NCBI RefSeq assembly: GCF_020165855.1
Contig: NZ_JAIUFY010000005.1
Coordinates: 62,001-126,000, forward strand
DNA: 64,000 nucleotides
From: Celeribacter litoreus
GTDB lineage: Bacteria; Pseudomonadota; Alphaproteobacteria; Rhodobacterales; Rhodobacteraceae
Direction of reading: 5' to 3'
Made by a program: the position numbers and the translations under genes. Of the stretch, positions 7,968-17,869 are shown in pieces. Positions within the stretch are counted from its first letter, which is position 1, and the number at the start of each line of letters is the position of its first letter. The notes under the pieces were generated by a model. The model did no database searches and was not told where the DNA came from. It saw nothing but the letters and a program-made list of their open reading frames with translations.

Positions 7968-10154
7968 TCAGTCCCTGTTACGGAGGATAGATCGGAGAAG
8001 GCCTCTCAAGACATTGTCTGCCTTGTCGCCCGAGCGCCGACGCCCCCCGTTATTTGAGGTGAAGGTGTTGTCTTGCACTGTTGGGGGAGAGGATGGCCGG
8101 ATCATGGGAAGAGGCGTCGGCTCGAGGCCTTCGTGTACCTTCGCCATTGTCATCTGCCAGATCTCCGCAGGAAGCCCGCCGCCTGTGACGCCGGAAAGCG
8201 GAGAGTTGTCGTCATAGCCCATCCAGACACCGGCCACGTAATCGCCAGTGAAGCCCATGAACCACGCATCGCGAGCGGCCTGAGTTGTGCCGGTTTTTCC
8301 CGCGACCTCGACACCGGGGATTTGGGCACGCGCGCCAGTGCCGGATTGGACGGCGTTATACATCATGTAAATCAACTGCTGTGCGCTATCCGGCGTGATG
8401 ACGCGTTCGCCCATGCCGCCGTCTTGTCCCATAAGGGGAGTGGCGTCGCCCTTGAGCCGCAACGAACGCAGTCCATAAGGCGTCACCGAAGAGCCGCCAT
8501 TGAGAATGCCTGCATATGCGCCGGTCATTTCGATCAGTGTCGTCTCAGACGCGCCAAGCGCCAAGGCCGGCCCTTGTGCCAAATCGGATTCAATTCCGAA
8601 CATGGACGCGACAGTCCGGACATTTTCGAGACCCGCTTCGGTCGCGAGTTTGACTGCCGGAATGTTGTAGCTGTGTTTGAGGGCGTCTGTCAGCGTGACA
8701 GGCCCATGGAATTTCCGGTCATAGTTCTGTGGGGACCATGGCCCTGAACCTGGAATGTCAATCGTCAGGGGTTCGTCCATGATTGTGTCGTCGTAGGACC
8801 ATCCCATATCGAGAGCTGTGGCGTAAACGAAGGGTTTGAAGGACGAGCCCGGCTGGCGTTTGGCCTGCGTCGCGCGGTTGAAGGCGCCGGACACTTTGAG
8901 TTTGCGCCCGCCGACCATGGCGCGGACGGCACCATCCGCGGACATGACGACAATTGCCGCCTGCGCCTCCGAGCCCTCGCGGACCTTGTTCTCGAAAACC
9001 CAGACGAGCGCATCCTCAGCCGCCTGTTGGATCGACTGGTCGAACGTGGTCTCGATGACCACATCCTCGGTGGTGTCGCGGGTAAGGAAATCTGGGCCTG
9101 CGCCCATGACCCAGTCCGCGAAATATCCTCCTGCCTGCTTTTCGGCTGTTTCCGAGAGTTCCGCAGGATTCGCCTTCGCGTAGGCGCGCTCGGCGTCTGT
9201 GATGTAGCCTTGTTGGTTCATGAGCAGCAACACAATGCCGGCGCGTTCTTGTGATCGCGTGAGGTTGCTCGTTGGAGCGAACCGTGTCGGCGCGGTCAAC
9301 AGCCCTGCGAGCATTGCGGATTCCGCGATATTCACCTCGGCAGCGGATTTGCCGAAGTAACGTTGCGCCGCCGCTTCGAACCCATTTGCGCCTGCGCCGA
9401 GGTAGGCGCGGTTCATGTAGATTGAGAGAATCTCGGACTTGGAGTAACGCGCCTCCATCGCAATCGCGTAGACCATCTCCTTGAGCTTGCGCGCCATGGT
9501 GCCTTGGCGACAGTCGGCTTCATAAGCGGTCTGGTTCTCCCACTTCTGTGGGTCGTATGGCACGCCGAGGCAAAGAAGTTTGGCGGTTTGCTGGGTCAGG
9601 GTAGAGCCGCCGTGGCCCGAAAGTGGCCCACGTCCCTCCGAGAGGTTGATCTTGATCGCGGAGGCGATCCCACGCGGGGATACGCCGAGGTGCCGGTAAA
9701 ACCGTTTATCCTCGGTGGCGACAATCGCGTTTTTCAGATGCTCCGATACGGTGTCCGCCGTGATCTGACCACCAAACTGCTCACCCCGCCATGCGAAGAC
9801 GGAGCCGTCTCTGTCCAGAAGAGTAACGGAGCCGCGTGCGCGACCGTCCAGAAGGTCAGAGTAGGGCGGAAGCGTTGTATATATATAGAAAACGGCGAGA
9901 CCGACCACGAGCCCGAGTGCAATCGCACCGCGAGACACGATCAGCCACATGAGACGCAATATCCAGCGGAACAACCCCGTGACAAGCCGGGCAATCGGGT
10001 TCGATGATTGCTTGCGCGTTGGCTTCCGCGGCTTTTTTGCCTTCTTCTTTGCAGGCTTGGGGGGTTTCTTCGTCGGCTTTGGCTTGGCGTTCTGAGACGC
10101 GGGATAGCGGCGCTCAGCAACAAGTTTGCGCTTTCCATCCTTGGGTGCGGTCAT
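7968..10154 (-). CDS. Class A penicillin-binding protein (PBP1A-type, GT51 plus transpeptidase)
   Basis: A 728-residue bifunctional peptidoglycan synthase. The first about 65 residues are strongly basic (Lys/Pro/Arg repeats, cytoplasmic), followed by one membrane anchor at about 70-95. The glycosyltransferase domain has EDKRFYRHLGVSPRG near 147 and GGSTLTQQTAK near 185. The transpeptidase domain has SSFKPF near 434 (the nucleophile Ser is in the SxxK box) and KTGTTQAARDAWF near 618. A Pro/Ser-rich tail ends the protein. The length is normal. It is monocistronic between a terminator and the glnK promoter region. Confidence 0.94.
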   Translation of the reverse strand: MTAPKDGKRKLVAERRYPASQNAKPKPTKKPPKPAKKKAKKPRKPTRKQSSNPIARLVTGLFRWILRLMWLIVSRGAIALGLVVGLAVFYIYTTLPPYSDLLDGRARGSVTLLDRDGSVFAWRGEQFGGQITADTVSEHLKNAIVATEDKRFYRHLGVSPRGIASAIKINLSEGRGPLSGHGGSTLTQQTAKLLCLGVPYDPQKWENQTAYEADCRQGTMARKLKEMVYAIAMEARYSKSEILSIYMNRAYLGAGANGFEAAAQRYFGKSAAEVNIAESAMLAGLLTAPTRFAPTSNLTRSQERAGIVLLLMNQQGYITDAERAYAKANPAELSETAEKQAGGYFADWVMGAGPDFLTRDTTEDVVIETTFDQSIQQAAEDALVWVFENKVREGSEAQAAIVVMSADGAVRAMVGGRKLKVSGAFNRATQAKRQPGSSFKPFVYATALDMGWSYDDTIMDEPLTIDIPGSGPWSPQNYDRKFHGPVTLTDALKHSYNIPAVKLATEAGLENVRTVASMFGIESDLAQGPALALGASETTLIEMTGAYAGILNGGSSVTPYGLRSLRLKGDATPLMGQDGGMGERVITPDSAQQLIYMMYNAVQSGTGARAQIPGVEVAGKTGTTQAARDAWFMGFTGDYVAGVWMGYDDNSPLSGVTGGGLPAEIWQMTMAKVHEGLEPTPLPMIRPSSPPTVQDNTFTSNNGGRRRSGDKADNVLRGLLRSILRNRD

Positions 10155-10273
10155 AGGTTCTGCTCGATCTTTCTCGATTAGTTTCAGAAGAGTTTAGGGC
10201 GATGCACTGCGAAAGTTGAGGGGAAACGAGTCGGGAGCCCCCCTTTATTTTCTGATTAATTAATAGTCAAAGC

Positions 10274-10297
10274 GCACAAATTGTATAATTCTTGTGC
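10274..10297 (+). promoter_or_regulatory. Putative glnK promoter core inside an inverted repeat
   Basis: A perfect TATAAT hexamer (10284-10289) lies between inverted arms GCACAA (10274-10279) and TTGTGC (10292-10297). The arrangement looks like an operator over a -10 element about 125 nt ahead of glnK. No good -35 hexamer is seen at 17 nt, and no TGGCAC-N5-TTGC sigma-54 promoter was found between 10155 and 10420. The GCAC/GTGC arms resemble NtrC half sites only loosely. The rest of 10155-10420 holds nothing else I can support. Confidence 0.4.
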
Positions 10298-10378
10298 GGC
10301 GGTGCTTGAAAAAGAGTCGCATGAAACAGGGCGTTCGCTTGTGCAGAAACACGGAACAGCGTCTTTCTGACCCCGTGA

Positions 10379-10759
<381 letters not shown>

Positions 10760-10793
10760 TCGCGATTACCCGAGACGAAAGGGACTGAAACCT

Positions 10794-12122
10794 ATGAAAC
10801 TCTCCAAGCTCATTTCGGCCACTGCGCTCGCGACTGCGATGCCGGTTCTGGCCTTTGCGCAAGACGCTGAAGTCGCCGCCGCTGTGCCGACCGACTCCGT
10901 CTTCATCTTTAACACGCTGCTCTTCCTCATGTCGGGCTTCCTCGTGTTCTTCATGGCCGCTGGCTTTGCGATGCTCGAAGCTGGCCTCGTGCGTTCCAAG
11001 AACGTTGCGATGCAGCTCACCAAAAACGTGGCTCTCTTTGGCCTCGCATCCATCTTCTACTACCTGATCGGCTACAACCTGATGTACCCGCTCGGCACCT
11101 GGTCCATGGACGGCGTCCTTTCCGGCGTATTCGGCCCGGGCGTGCTCGAAGCTGTTGGTATCACTGCTGAAACCGCTGACGACTACGGTTACGCGTCCAC
11201 CGGTTCCGACTTCTTCTTCCAGCTGATGTTCTGTGCGGCAACTGCCTCCATCGTTTCCGGTACTCTCGCTGAGCGTATCAAACTGTGGCCGTTCCTCATC
11301 TTCACCATCATTCTGACCTCCATCATCTACCCGGTTACCGCATCCTGGACCTGGGGTGGTGGCTTCGTTGGCGAAGCTGGCTTCTCCGACTTTGCTGGTT
11401 CCACGATCGTTCACTCCGTCGGCGGCTGGGCTGCTCTGACCGGTGCAATCATCCTCGGACCGCGCCTCGGCAAGTACAAAGACGGCAAAGTGACCGCATT
11501 CCCGGGTTCCAACCTGCCGCTCGCTACGCTCGGTACGTTTATCCTGTGGCTCGGTTGGTTCGGCTTCAACGGTGGTTCCCAGCTCGCTATGGGGTCTGTA
11601 GGTGACGTGGCTGACGTGTCCCGCATCTTCTCCAACACCAACGCTGCTGCTGCTGGTGGTGCTGTCGCCGCTCTCATCGTGACCCAGCTGGTTTACGGCA
11701 AGATCGACCTCACCATGGTGCTCAACGGCTCCCTCGCTGGCCTCGTGTCCATCACTGCTGAGCCGCTCGCTCCGTCCCTCGGCCTCGCAACGATCATCGG
11801 TATGATCGGTGGTGTCCTCGTAGTCTTCGCCGTTCCGCTTCTCGACAAGCTGAAAATCGACGACGTCGTTGGTGCGATCCCGGTTCACCTCGTCTGCGGC
11901 ATCTGGGGTACCCTCGCTGTTGTTCTCACCGGCACCTCCACCCTCGGCGCACAGCTCTACGGTATCGTGGTGATCGGTCTCGCAACCGTTGTCTCCTCCG
12001 CCGTCGTTTGGTTCATCCTGAAAGCTGTCATGGGCATCCGCGTCTCCGAAGAAGAAGAGATGATGGGCCTCGACAAAGCCGAACTCGGCATGGAAGCTTA
12101 CCCGGAATTCTACAAAGGCTAA
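10794..12122 (+). CDS. amtB: Ammonium transporter AmtB
   Basis: A 442-residue inner-membrane ammonium channel with a cleavable signal peptide (about residues 1-22, ending AFAQ) and 11 predicted membrane helices. The twin pore histidines are visible in IVHSVGGWAALTG and VHLVCGIWGTLA, and the FNGGSQL region is conserved. The cytosolic tail ends in an acidic EEEEMMGLDKAELGMEAY stretch where GlnK docks. It forms an operon with glnK and ends at a strong terminator. Confidence 0.97.
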   Translation: MKLSKLISATALATAMPVLAFAQDAEVAAAVPTDSVFIFNTLLFLMSGFLVFFMAAGFAMLEAGLVRSKNVAMQLTKNVALFGLASIFYYLIGYNLMYPLGTWSMDGVLSGVFGPGVLEAVGITAETADDYGYASTGSDFFFQLMFCAATASIVSGTLAERIKLWPFLIFTIILTSIIYPVTASWTWGGGFVGEAGFSDFAGSTIVHSVGGWAALTGAIILGPRLGKYKDGKVTAFPGSNLPLATLGTFILWLGWFGFNGGSQLAMGSVGDVADVSRIFSNTNAAAAGGAVAALIVTQLVYGKIDLTMVLNGSLAGLVSITAEPLAPSLGLATIIGMIGGVLVVFAVPLLDKLKIDDVVGAIPVHLVCGIWGTLAVVLTGTSTLGAQLYGIVVIGLATVVSSAVVWFILKAVMGIRVSEEEEMMGLDKAELGMEAYPEFYKG

Positions 12123-12148
12123 TCTGCCTTTCATTCCGAGACATTCCG

Positions 12149-12178
12149 ACCCGGGCGCCGTAAAGCGCCCGGGTTTTT
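12149..12178 (+). terminator. Intrinsic terminator after amtB
   Basis: A 10-bp perfect stem ACCCGGGCGC/GCGCCCGGGT with a CGTAAA loop, followed by TTTTT. It lies 26 bp after the amtB stop. Confidence 0.93.
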
Positions 12179-12254
12179 CTATGTTCGGGAAAGGGTTTCT
12201 AAACTTTGCCGCCTTATCCCTTCTCCGACCGGATCTGTTTCGGGGAGAAAGGGT

Positions 12255-12998
12255 TTGCGCAAGAACTGCGTGTTTCTACTCATTGGGGCTCTGCATGTCG
12301 GACCGGCATTTGCAGAGCCTGTTTCAATTTTTGCGAACGGCGCGATGGATGCAGGGCGCGTTTCTATGCTGGCCTCGGCGAAGCCGCTCGCGCAGATGGA
12401 GAGCGACGCCCTTATCGTCGCGGGGCCGAGTCTGTTCGCTGATCGCGCGCTTGGGGGGCTATTCGCGCCTGTCTTATCGCAGCCTCGCGTGGAGGGCGTG
12501 AGATCGCGCCGCAGCGTGCCCGCGGATCTGCAGGCCGTGCGTGACCTCATCGGGCGGGCCGAAAGTGCGTCGGCGGGTTATGACGCGATCCACCACGGGG
12601 CTAAACGCCTGCCGATGAAGCGTCCGAGCCAGATGACCATCCGAGAGATCTTTGCATGGATTGAGGCGACGCCGGGGCAGCCCCATGCCATCGGCTACTA
12701 TCAGTTCATTCCCGATACCTTGGAGCGGCTTGTCAGTCAGTCAGGCGTCGGGGATGAGGCTGTTTTTACCCCAGCGCTGCAAGATGCACTTGCGGACGTT
12801 CTCTTGCAAGAAGCGGGCCTCTATGAGGCGCGGGCAGGGCGCATGGAGCGGCAGACGCTCATGCACAACCTCGCGAAGATTTGGGCGGGGCTGCCGACGC
12901 GCTCGGGCCTGTCGTACTACCATGGCTACGCGGGCAATCGCGCGACGATGAGTTGGGCGGAGTTCGACGCCGCCATGGCGCGCGTTTTCCCTAGCTGA
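12255..12998 (+). CDS. Secreted lysozyme-like protein (GH104/phage-muramidase-like)
   Basis: A 247-residue protein with a signal peptide (about residues 1-20, cut after AFA). The first mature 80 residues have no recognised domain. Residues 95-240 look like a lysozyme-fold muramidase: LIGRAESASAGYDAIHHGAKRL contains the likely catalytic Glu, and IGYYQFIPDTLERLV and FTPALQDALADVLLQEAG match GH104-type endolysins. The TTG start is chosen because GGAGA lies 6 nt upstream and it yields the signal peptide. It is monocistronic. A role in cell-wall remodelling is inferred; the exact bond cleaved is unknown. Confidence 0.75.
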   Translation: MRKNCVFLLIGALHVGPAFAEPVSIFANGAMDAGRVSMLASAKPLAQMESDALIVAGPSLFADRALGGLFAPVLSQPRVEGVRSRRSVPADLQAVRDLIGRAESASAGYDAIHHGAKRLPMKRPSQMTIREIFAWIEATPGQPHAIGYYQFIPDTLERLVSQSGVGDEAVFTPALQDALADVLLQEAGLYEARAGRMERQTLMHNLAKIWAGLPTRSGLSYYHGYAGNRATMSWAEFDAAMARVFPS

Positions 12999-13039
12999 GA
13001 AAGGGGCCTGCTGTGGCCCCTTCTGAGTTCAGTCGCGGA

Positions 13040-13420
13040 TTATTTTGCCGGAACTGCGGTGGGGGCGCCTGTTGCCATGTTCGTGCCGGTGTAGGCTTTG
13101 CCTGCGGCCTTCCACGCGCCAAACCCGCCTTCCATATGAGCAATCGGAGAGATGCCTGCGGCGGCGCTCGCCTGCGCAACCTTGGCAGAACGCATGCCGG
13201 AGCCACAGTGGAAAACGATCCGTTTGCCTTCCTGCGACGGCAGCTTCTCAGCGGTGAAGAACGACATCGGCAAAAGCAGCGCGCCGGAGATGTGCTCGAA
13301 CGCATATTCTTGTGGGGTGCGGACGTCGATCAGGACAATTTCGTTCGCGTTAAAGGCCTTTTCGACCTCATCTACAGTCCAAGTTTCAAAGCTCAGGCCG
13401 TCGACGGTTTCGGTTTTCAT
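13040..13420 (-). CDS. Rhodanese-like domain protein
   Basis: A 126-residue single-domain rhodanese, expected to transfer sulfane sulfur. The active-site loop is HCGSGMRS with Cys72, and the IDVRTPQEYAFEHISGALLLP signature is present. The last about 20 residues (Thr, Ala and Pro) form a loose tail. The ATG at 13420 has AAAGGA about 9 nt upstream and removes nine unconserved residues of a longer reading. There is no signal peptide. It is monocistronic; the sulfurtransferase SseA is encoded 1.4 kb away on the same strand. Confidence 0.9.
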   Translation of the reverse strand: MKTETVDGLSFETWTVDEVEKAFNANEIVLIDVRTPQEYAFEHISGALLLPMSFFTAEKLPSQEGKRIVFHCGSGMRSAKVAQASAAAGISPIAHMEGGFGAWKAAGKAYTGTNMATGAPTAVPAK

Positions 13421-13559
13421 AGAAGCATTTCCTTTGATGATGAGCACATGAATTTCAGACGTGCTCGAAAAACATAGTGAAAAAGCGACACGTTAAAAGT
13501 GGCCCGCTGCAAATAGCATGGCCTAAGCACGGATATTTGACCACTCTCTAGAAAACGAA

Positions 13560-13584
13560 AAAACGCGCCACGTGGGCGCGTTTT
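13560..13584 (-). terminator. Intrinsic terminator after the aminotransferase gene
   Basis: A 10-bp stem AAAACGCGCC/GGCGCGTTTT with an ACGTG loop, with A runs on the plus strand giving a U tract on the minus strand. It lies 22 bp past the stop of the aminotransferase. The stem is almost identical to that at 7923-7948. Confidence 0.88.
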
Positions 13585-13606
13585 CTGTCTCTTTGTAACC
13601 TGTGGG

Positions 13607-14794
13607 TTACTTGCAGATTTTCGCGACGGCCTCTGCGAGGAGCGGCACGGTTTTCGCGTTCAGGCCTGCGATGTTCATGCGCGAGTCGCCGACCATGTAG
13701 ATGCCGAACTCTTCGCGGATTTTAAGAACCTCTTCCGGCGTGGCACCGATGCGGGAGAACATACCGCGGTGTTGCGCAACAAAGTCGAAGCGGTCGGAGT
13801 TCGTCAGGCGCTTCAGCTCGTCAGCGAGTTGCTGACGCAGACCGAGCATGCCGAGGCGCACTTCTTCGAGTTCCGCCATCCAGTCGGCCTTCAGCTTCTC
13901 GTCGGTCAGAATCATCGTAACCAAACGCGCGCCGTGATCCGGTGGGAAGGAGTAGTTCTGGCGGTTGAGGAAGTTGAGCGTACCTTGGGTGACAGGGGTC
14001 TGCTCTGCCTTCTCGGAGATCGCCATGAGGCAGCCGGTGCGCTCGCGGTAGATGCCGAAGTTCTTGGAGCAGCTCGCAGCCACGAGAAGTTCCGGCAGCT
14101 TGCCAGCAAGAAGGCGCGTTGCGGCGGCATCTTCTTCGAGACCGTCGCCGAAACCTTGGTACGCGATGTCGACGAGAGCAGTTGCGCCTTTTTCGAGGAT
14201 CAGGTCGGCAACAGCGTCGAACTGCTCGAGCGTGAGGTTCGCGCCGGTCGGGTTGTGGCAGCAGCCGTGCAGGAGAACCACGTCACCTTCTTTTACGGCC
14301 TTGAGGCTATCCATCATGGCGTTGAAATCAACGGAACAGGTCGCCTCATCAAAGTATGCGTATTCCGCATTCTTGAGGCCCATGAATTTGATGATCGAGA
14401 CGTGGTTCGGCCATGTCGGGTTCGATGTCCAGATGGTCACATCCGGATTGACCAGCTTTGCGAGTTCGAATGCCTGACGGATCGCGCCGGTGCCGCCCGG
14501 GGTCGCAATGGCGCCCACACGTGCGTGGTCCACGGAGTCGGCCAGAACGAGAGATTTCATTGCCGCGCCGAACGCCGGATCACCGGAAAGGGCGGTGTAT
14601 TTCTTGGTGGTCTCTTCTTCCCAAAGCTGCTTTTCTGCTGCTTTGATGGCGCGCATTACAGGGGTCTCGCCTTCGGCATTTTTGTAGATGCCGACGCCAA
14701 GGTCGATCTTCGTGTCGCGCGGGTCGTCGCGATACAGGGCCATGAGTTCGAGGATTTTGTCCGCTGGTTGCGGTTTGAGAGTGCTGAGCATCAT
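13607..14794 (-). CDS. Aspartate/aromatic amino acid aminotransferase (class I)
   Basis: A 395-residue PLP enzyme of the TyrB/AspC (I-alpha) group, interconverting aspartate or aromatic amino acids with their 2-oxo acids. The Schiff-base lysine is K244 in SCSKNFGIYRERTG, and IDLGVGIYKNAEGETPVM near the N terminus and HGCCHNPTGANLT are family hallmarks. Length is standard. The first ATG overlaps the sseA stop (ATGA), so the two form an operon. Substrate preference (aspartate versus tyrosine) cannot be settled from sequence. Confidence 0.93.
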   Translation of the reverse strand: MMLSTLKPQPADKILELMALYRDDPRDTKIDLGVGIYKNAEGETPVMRAIKAAEKQLWEEETTKKYTALSGDPAFGAAMKSLVLADSVDHARVGAIATPGGTGAIRQAFELAKLVNPDVTIWTSNPTWPNHVSIIKFMGLKNAEYAYFDEATCSVDFNAMMDSLKAVKEGDVVLLHGCCHNPTGANLTLEQFDAVADLILEKGATALVDIAYQGFGDGLEEDAAATRLLAGKLPELLVAASCSKNFGIYRERTGCLMAISEKAEQTPVTQGTLNFLNRQNYSFPPDHGARLVTMILTDEKLKADWMAELEEVRLGMLGLRQQLADELKRLTNSDRFDFVAQHRGMFSRIGATPEEVLKIREEFGIYMVGDSRMNIAGLNAKTVPLLAEAVAKICK

Positions 14795-15645
14795 GCTTCT
14801 CCAGTTGCGACCCGCAGGTCACCATACATGCCCCATTCCGCCCATGAGCCGTCGTAGAGCGAAAACTCCACGCCGAGCCGGGTCAGTGCGAGGCCCAAAA
14901 TTGCGGCGGTCATGCCAGACCCACAGGTGGTGATCGCCGGTTTCGACAGATCGACGCCAGCGGCCTCGAATACGGTGCGCAGGTCGTCGTTTGATTTCAG
15001 GGTGCCGTTCGGGTTCAGAACCTCTGTAAACGGCACATTGCGTGAGTTCGGGATATGACCAGAAGCCAAGCCTGCACGTGGCTCCGGTGCCTCGCCTTTA
15101 AAGCGGGCGGCAGAGCGTGCATCGATAATTGTGTAGTCGCCGAGTTTAGAAGAGGCCGCAACCTGAGTAACGTCGCGCACGAGTTCCGGATGGACTTCGG
15201 TGATCATATGGCGATCACGAATGGTCGGCGGTTGGTCGGTGACGGGGCGGCCTTCGGATTTCCATTTCGGGAGGCCCCCGTCGAGGACGGCAACATTGTC
15301 CTGACCGAAATATTTGAACATCCACCAGACGCGCGGGGCGGAAAAGACACCTGCGGTGTCATAGACGACGACCTGATGTCCATCGCCGATGCCGAGCGCG
15401 CGCATGCGGGACATGAACTTTTCGACCGGCGGGAGCATATGCGGCAGGTCCGAACGCAGGTCGGCCACCTCATCAACATCAACGAAGCGTGCGCCTGGGA
15501 TGTGCTCGCGTAGATACTCCGCATGGCAATCGCGATTGTCTGCAGGCATGTACCAACTTGCGTCAATCAGACGAAGTTCCGGCGCCTTGAGGTTCTCGGC
15601 GAGCCAATCTGTGGAAACCAACATTTTCGGATCATCTTGCGGCAT
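14791..15645 (-). CDS. sseA: 3-mercaptopyruvate sulfurtransferase
   Basis: A 284-residue protein with two rhodanese domains. The N-terminal one is inactive and the C-terminal one carries Cys241 in CGSGMTA, the loop type that favours 3-mercaptopyruvate over thiosulfate. SDWLAENLKAPELRLIDASWYMP at the start is typical of this group. With the aminotransferase encoded immediately downstream, the pair could convert cysteine to mercaptopyruvate and then to sulfane sulfur plus pyruvate. This pathway link is inference from the overlap of the two genes. Confidence 0.93.
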   Translation of the reverse strand: MPQDDPKMLVSTDWLAENLKAPELRLIDASWYMPADNRDCHAEYLREHIPGARFVDVDEVADLRSDLPHMLPPVEKFMSRMRALGIGDGHQVVVYDTAGVFSAPRVWWMFKYFGQDNVAVLDGGLPKWKSEGRPVTDQPPTIRDRHMITEVHPELVRDVTQVAASSKLGDYTIIDARSAARFKGEAPEPRAGLASGHIPNSRNVPFTEVLNPNGTLKSNDDLRTVFEAAGVDLSKPAITTCGSGMTAAILGLALTRLGVEFSLYDGSWAEWGMYGDLRVATGEA

Positions 15646-15760
15646 AGTCTGGCCTTTATCCGTTGTGAAAGGGCAGTCCGTTCTGCCTTAGCGGCACTCA
15701 CGCGTCGGTGCAAGCAGTCGGAAAGGCTAAGTCCGCACGATTTGCAAGAAAGCCCAATCT

Positions 15761-16246
15761 TCACCCGCCGTGACGCAAAAGTCGTTGTTTCTGACGTCCC
15801 CAGTCGCGCTTGGCCTCGGTCTGGCGTTTGTCGACTGTCTTCTTACCCTTGGCGATGCCAAGTTTGATTTTCACTTTGCCCTTATGGTTGAAATACATCA
15901 CCAGCGGGACAAGCGTCATCCCCTCACGACCTGTTGCCTGCCAGAGTTTCGACAATTCGCGGCGCGACACGAGGAGCTTGCGCTTGCGACGTTCCTCATG
16001 CGGGAACATCGCCTGCTCATAGGGCGCGATATAGGAGTTGGTGAGCCAAAGCTCGCCATCATCGACGGACGCGTAGCTTTCGGCGATGTTCGACTGCCCT
16101 GTGCGAAGGGATTTTACCTCGGACCCTGTGAGCACAATCCCGCATTCTATGTCATCCTCGATGGCATAGTCGTAACGGGCGCGCCGGTTCTCGGCGATTA
16201 CCTTGTAGTTCTTTTCTTCAGGGGTCTGTTTCTTTTTCTTAGCCAT
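15761..16246 (-). CDS. smpB: SsrA-binding protein SmpB
   Basis: A 161-residue partner of tmRNA in ribosome rescue. Family motifs include [29 protein letters not shown] near residues 20-50, the NSYIAPYEQ segment, and a basic C-terminal tail ([24 protein letters not shown]) that enters the ribosomal A site. The ATG at 16246 gives the usual AKKKKQ start; a longer upstream reading has no conserved residues. No ssrA RNA was found in the window. Confidence 0.96.
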   Translation of the reverse strand: MAKKKKQTPEEKNYKVIAENRRARYDYAIEDDIECGIVLTGSEVKSLRTGQSNIAESYASVDDGELWLTNSYIAPYEQAMFPHEERRKRKLLVSRRELSKLWQATGREGMTLVPLVMYFNHKGKVKIKLGIAKGKKTVDKRQTEAKRDWGRQKQRLLRHGG

Positions 16247-16339
16247 GATCAGAAGCAGATAGGAGTTTGAGGACGATCTGTCCACTGGCCCGCAGTGGTG
16301 AATTCTGCCAAAAAGCGCAGAAACGCATTCGGAGCGCCC

Positions 16340-16780
16340 ATGTTTTCGCAAATCGCTATCGGCACCGTCCTGATTTTGCTGTCCGTGTTTGTCGCGGCGC
16401 TCGGGTTTTTGCTGCTGGAGTGGACGCTACAGCGCGCGCACGGTTGGCTTATCAAGGAACCGCATGCGCCAAAGTTGGCGATTGTCCTGTTCGGAACGGT
16501 GATTGCAGTTTTGTGGATGATCACCGCAGGTGTCTGGATTTGGGCGATTGCGTTCCGGTTGTTCGGATTGTTCGCTCATTTCGAGGAGGCGCTGTACTTC
16601 TCGCTCGTGGCGTTCACCACACTCGGGTTCGGTGATCTTCTCCTGCCGGAGCAATGGCGCCTCTTGGGCGGGTTCGCGGCCACGAACGGACTGTTGAACA
16701 TCGGCATGATGACGGCGCTTTTGATGGAGGTGCTTCGTCACGTCCGCCGCAACCAACTTGAAAGCGTTCATCGGCGATAA
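16340..16780 (+). CDS. Potassium channel family protein (pore-loop, two to three TM)
   Basis: A 146-residue membrane protein with helices at about residues 5-30, 45-72 and 112-132 and a pore loop at 85-103. The selectivity filter region reads TTLGFGD (93-99), where GFG replaces the common GYG. GFG occurs in functional K+ channels, so conduction is plausible. No RCK/NAD-binding domain follows, so gating is unknown. The ATG at 16340 with GGAG 5 nt upstream is preferred over an in-frame GTG at 16295. It is transcribed divergently from smpB and ends at a shared terminator. Confidence 0.8.
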   Translation: MFSQIAIGTVLILLSVFVAALGFLLLEWTLQRAHGWLIKEPHAPKLAIVLFGTVIAVLWMITAGVWIWAIAFRLFGLFAHFEEALYFSLVAFTTLGFGDLLLPEQWRLLGGFAATNGLLNIGMMTALLMEVLRHVRRNQLESVHRR

Positions 16781-16782
16781 AA

Positions 16783-16807
16783 AAAAGGGGCCTCTGCGGC
16801 CCCTTTT
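16783..16807. terminator. Bidirectional terminator (channel gene / dapA)
   Basis: A 10-bp stem AAAAGGGGCC/GGCCCCTTTT with a TCTGC loop, flanked by A and T runs, between convergent genes. It starts 2 bp after the channel stop codon. Confidence 0.9.
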
Positions 16808-16827
16808 CAATTCGAATTTTTTGGGCG

Positions 16828-17700
16828 TCAGAGCAGACCTGCGTGCTCCATCGCGCTCTTGATCGCGGCTTTGGTGTCCTCAGAGAGCGGCGTCAGCGGC
16901 AGGCGTACTTCGTCGGAACACAGGCCAAGAAGAGACATCGCATATTTCGCGCCGCAAACGCCCGGTTCGAGGAAGATCGCGATGTGCAGGGGCATCAGCT
17001 TGTCGGTGAGTTCAAGCGCTTTCGCGTAATCGCCCATGCGGGTGGCCGCCTGCATCTCGGCGCAGAGTTTTGGAGCGACGTTCGCGGTCACGGAGATACA
17101 GCCCACACCACCGTGCGCGTTATAGCCGAGGGCAGTCGCGTCCTCACCGGACAGCTGAACGAAGTCCTTGCCACAGGCGATGCGGGTCTGCGGGACGCGG
17201 GACAAATCGCCAGTCGCGTCTTTTACGCCAACGATGCGCGGCAGTTTCGCCAACTCACCCATCGTGTCCGGCTTCATGTCCACCACGGAACGGCCCGGGA
17301 TGTTGTAAATGATGATCGGCAGTTCTGCCGCATCATGCATCGCGGTGAAATGCGCGATCAGGCCTTTTTGAGTCGGCTTGTTGTAGTAGGGCGTCACGAC
17401 CAGCGCCGCGTCTGCGCCAACTTTGGCGGCATGCTGCATAAAGCCGATGCCTTCCGCCGTATTGTTGGAGCCTGCACCGGCGATCACCGGAATGCGGCCC
17501 GCAGCGGTTTCGACGACGATCTCGATCACACGACGGTGTTCGTCGTGCGTCAGGGTCGGGCTCTCACCGGTGGTGCCGACAGGAACGAGGCCGTCGGAGC
17601 CTTGCTCGATGTGCCACTCGACCAGACGTTTAAGCGTATCGATATCCAGTTCGCCGTTCTTGAACGGCGTGACCAGTGCAGGAATGGATCCTTTAAACAT
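16828..17700 (-). CDS. dapA: 4-hydroxy-tetrahydrodipicolinate synthase
   Basis: A 290-residue cytoplasmic TIM-barrel aldolase condensing pyruvate with aspartate semialdehyde, the first committed step to lysine and diaminopimelate. The Schiff-base lysine is K160 (GVKDATGD). The catalytic triad residues Thr43/Thr44 (GTTGES) and Tyr132 (IYNIPGRS) are present. Length is normal. It is monocistronic, with its promoter in the 168-bp gap shared with the divergent transglycosylase gene; that gap shows nothing I can define. Product use in peptidoglycan fits the neighbouring cell-wall gene. Confidence 0.97.
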   Translation of the reverse strand: MFKGSIPALVTPFKNGELDIDTLKRLVEWHIEQGSDGLVPVGTTGESPTLTHDEHRRVIEIVVETAAGRIPVIAGAGSNNTAEGIGFMQHAAKVGADAALVVTPYYNKPTQKGLIAHFTAMHDAAELPIIIYNIPGRSVVDMKPDTMGELAKLPRIVGVKDATGDLSRVPQTRIACGKDFVQLSGEDATALGYNAHGGVGCISVTANVAPKLCAEMQAATRMGDYAKALELTDKLMPLHIAIFLEPGVCGAKYAMSLLGLCSDEVRLPLTPLSEDTKAAIKSAMEHAGLL

Positions 17701-17869
17701 CGTCTTACGCTCCTATTTTTTAATGCGTGGGCGGTGAGTCGCCCGAGAAAGTTCCGGCGGAAACTAGCTTCCTTCGCGGCGCTTCACAAGAATCTGTATT
17801 GCTGCGCCCAAACAGCGCGATACTCTGCTATAAAAAATCAAAACTGCTCGAGGCAAAGCCGTTCTTACC

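Noticed and set aside
13769-14857. 362-codon plus-strand frame inside the aminotransferase gene
   Set aside because: Antisense shadow of a class I aminotransferase with an intact PLP lysine.
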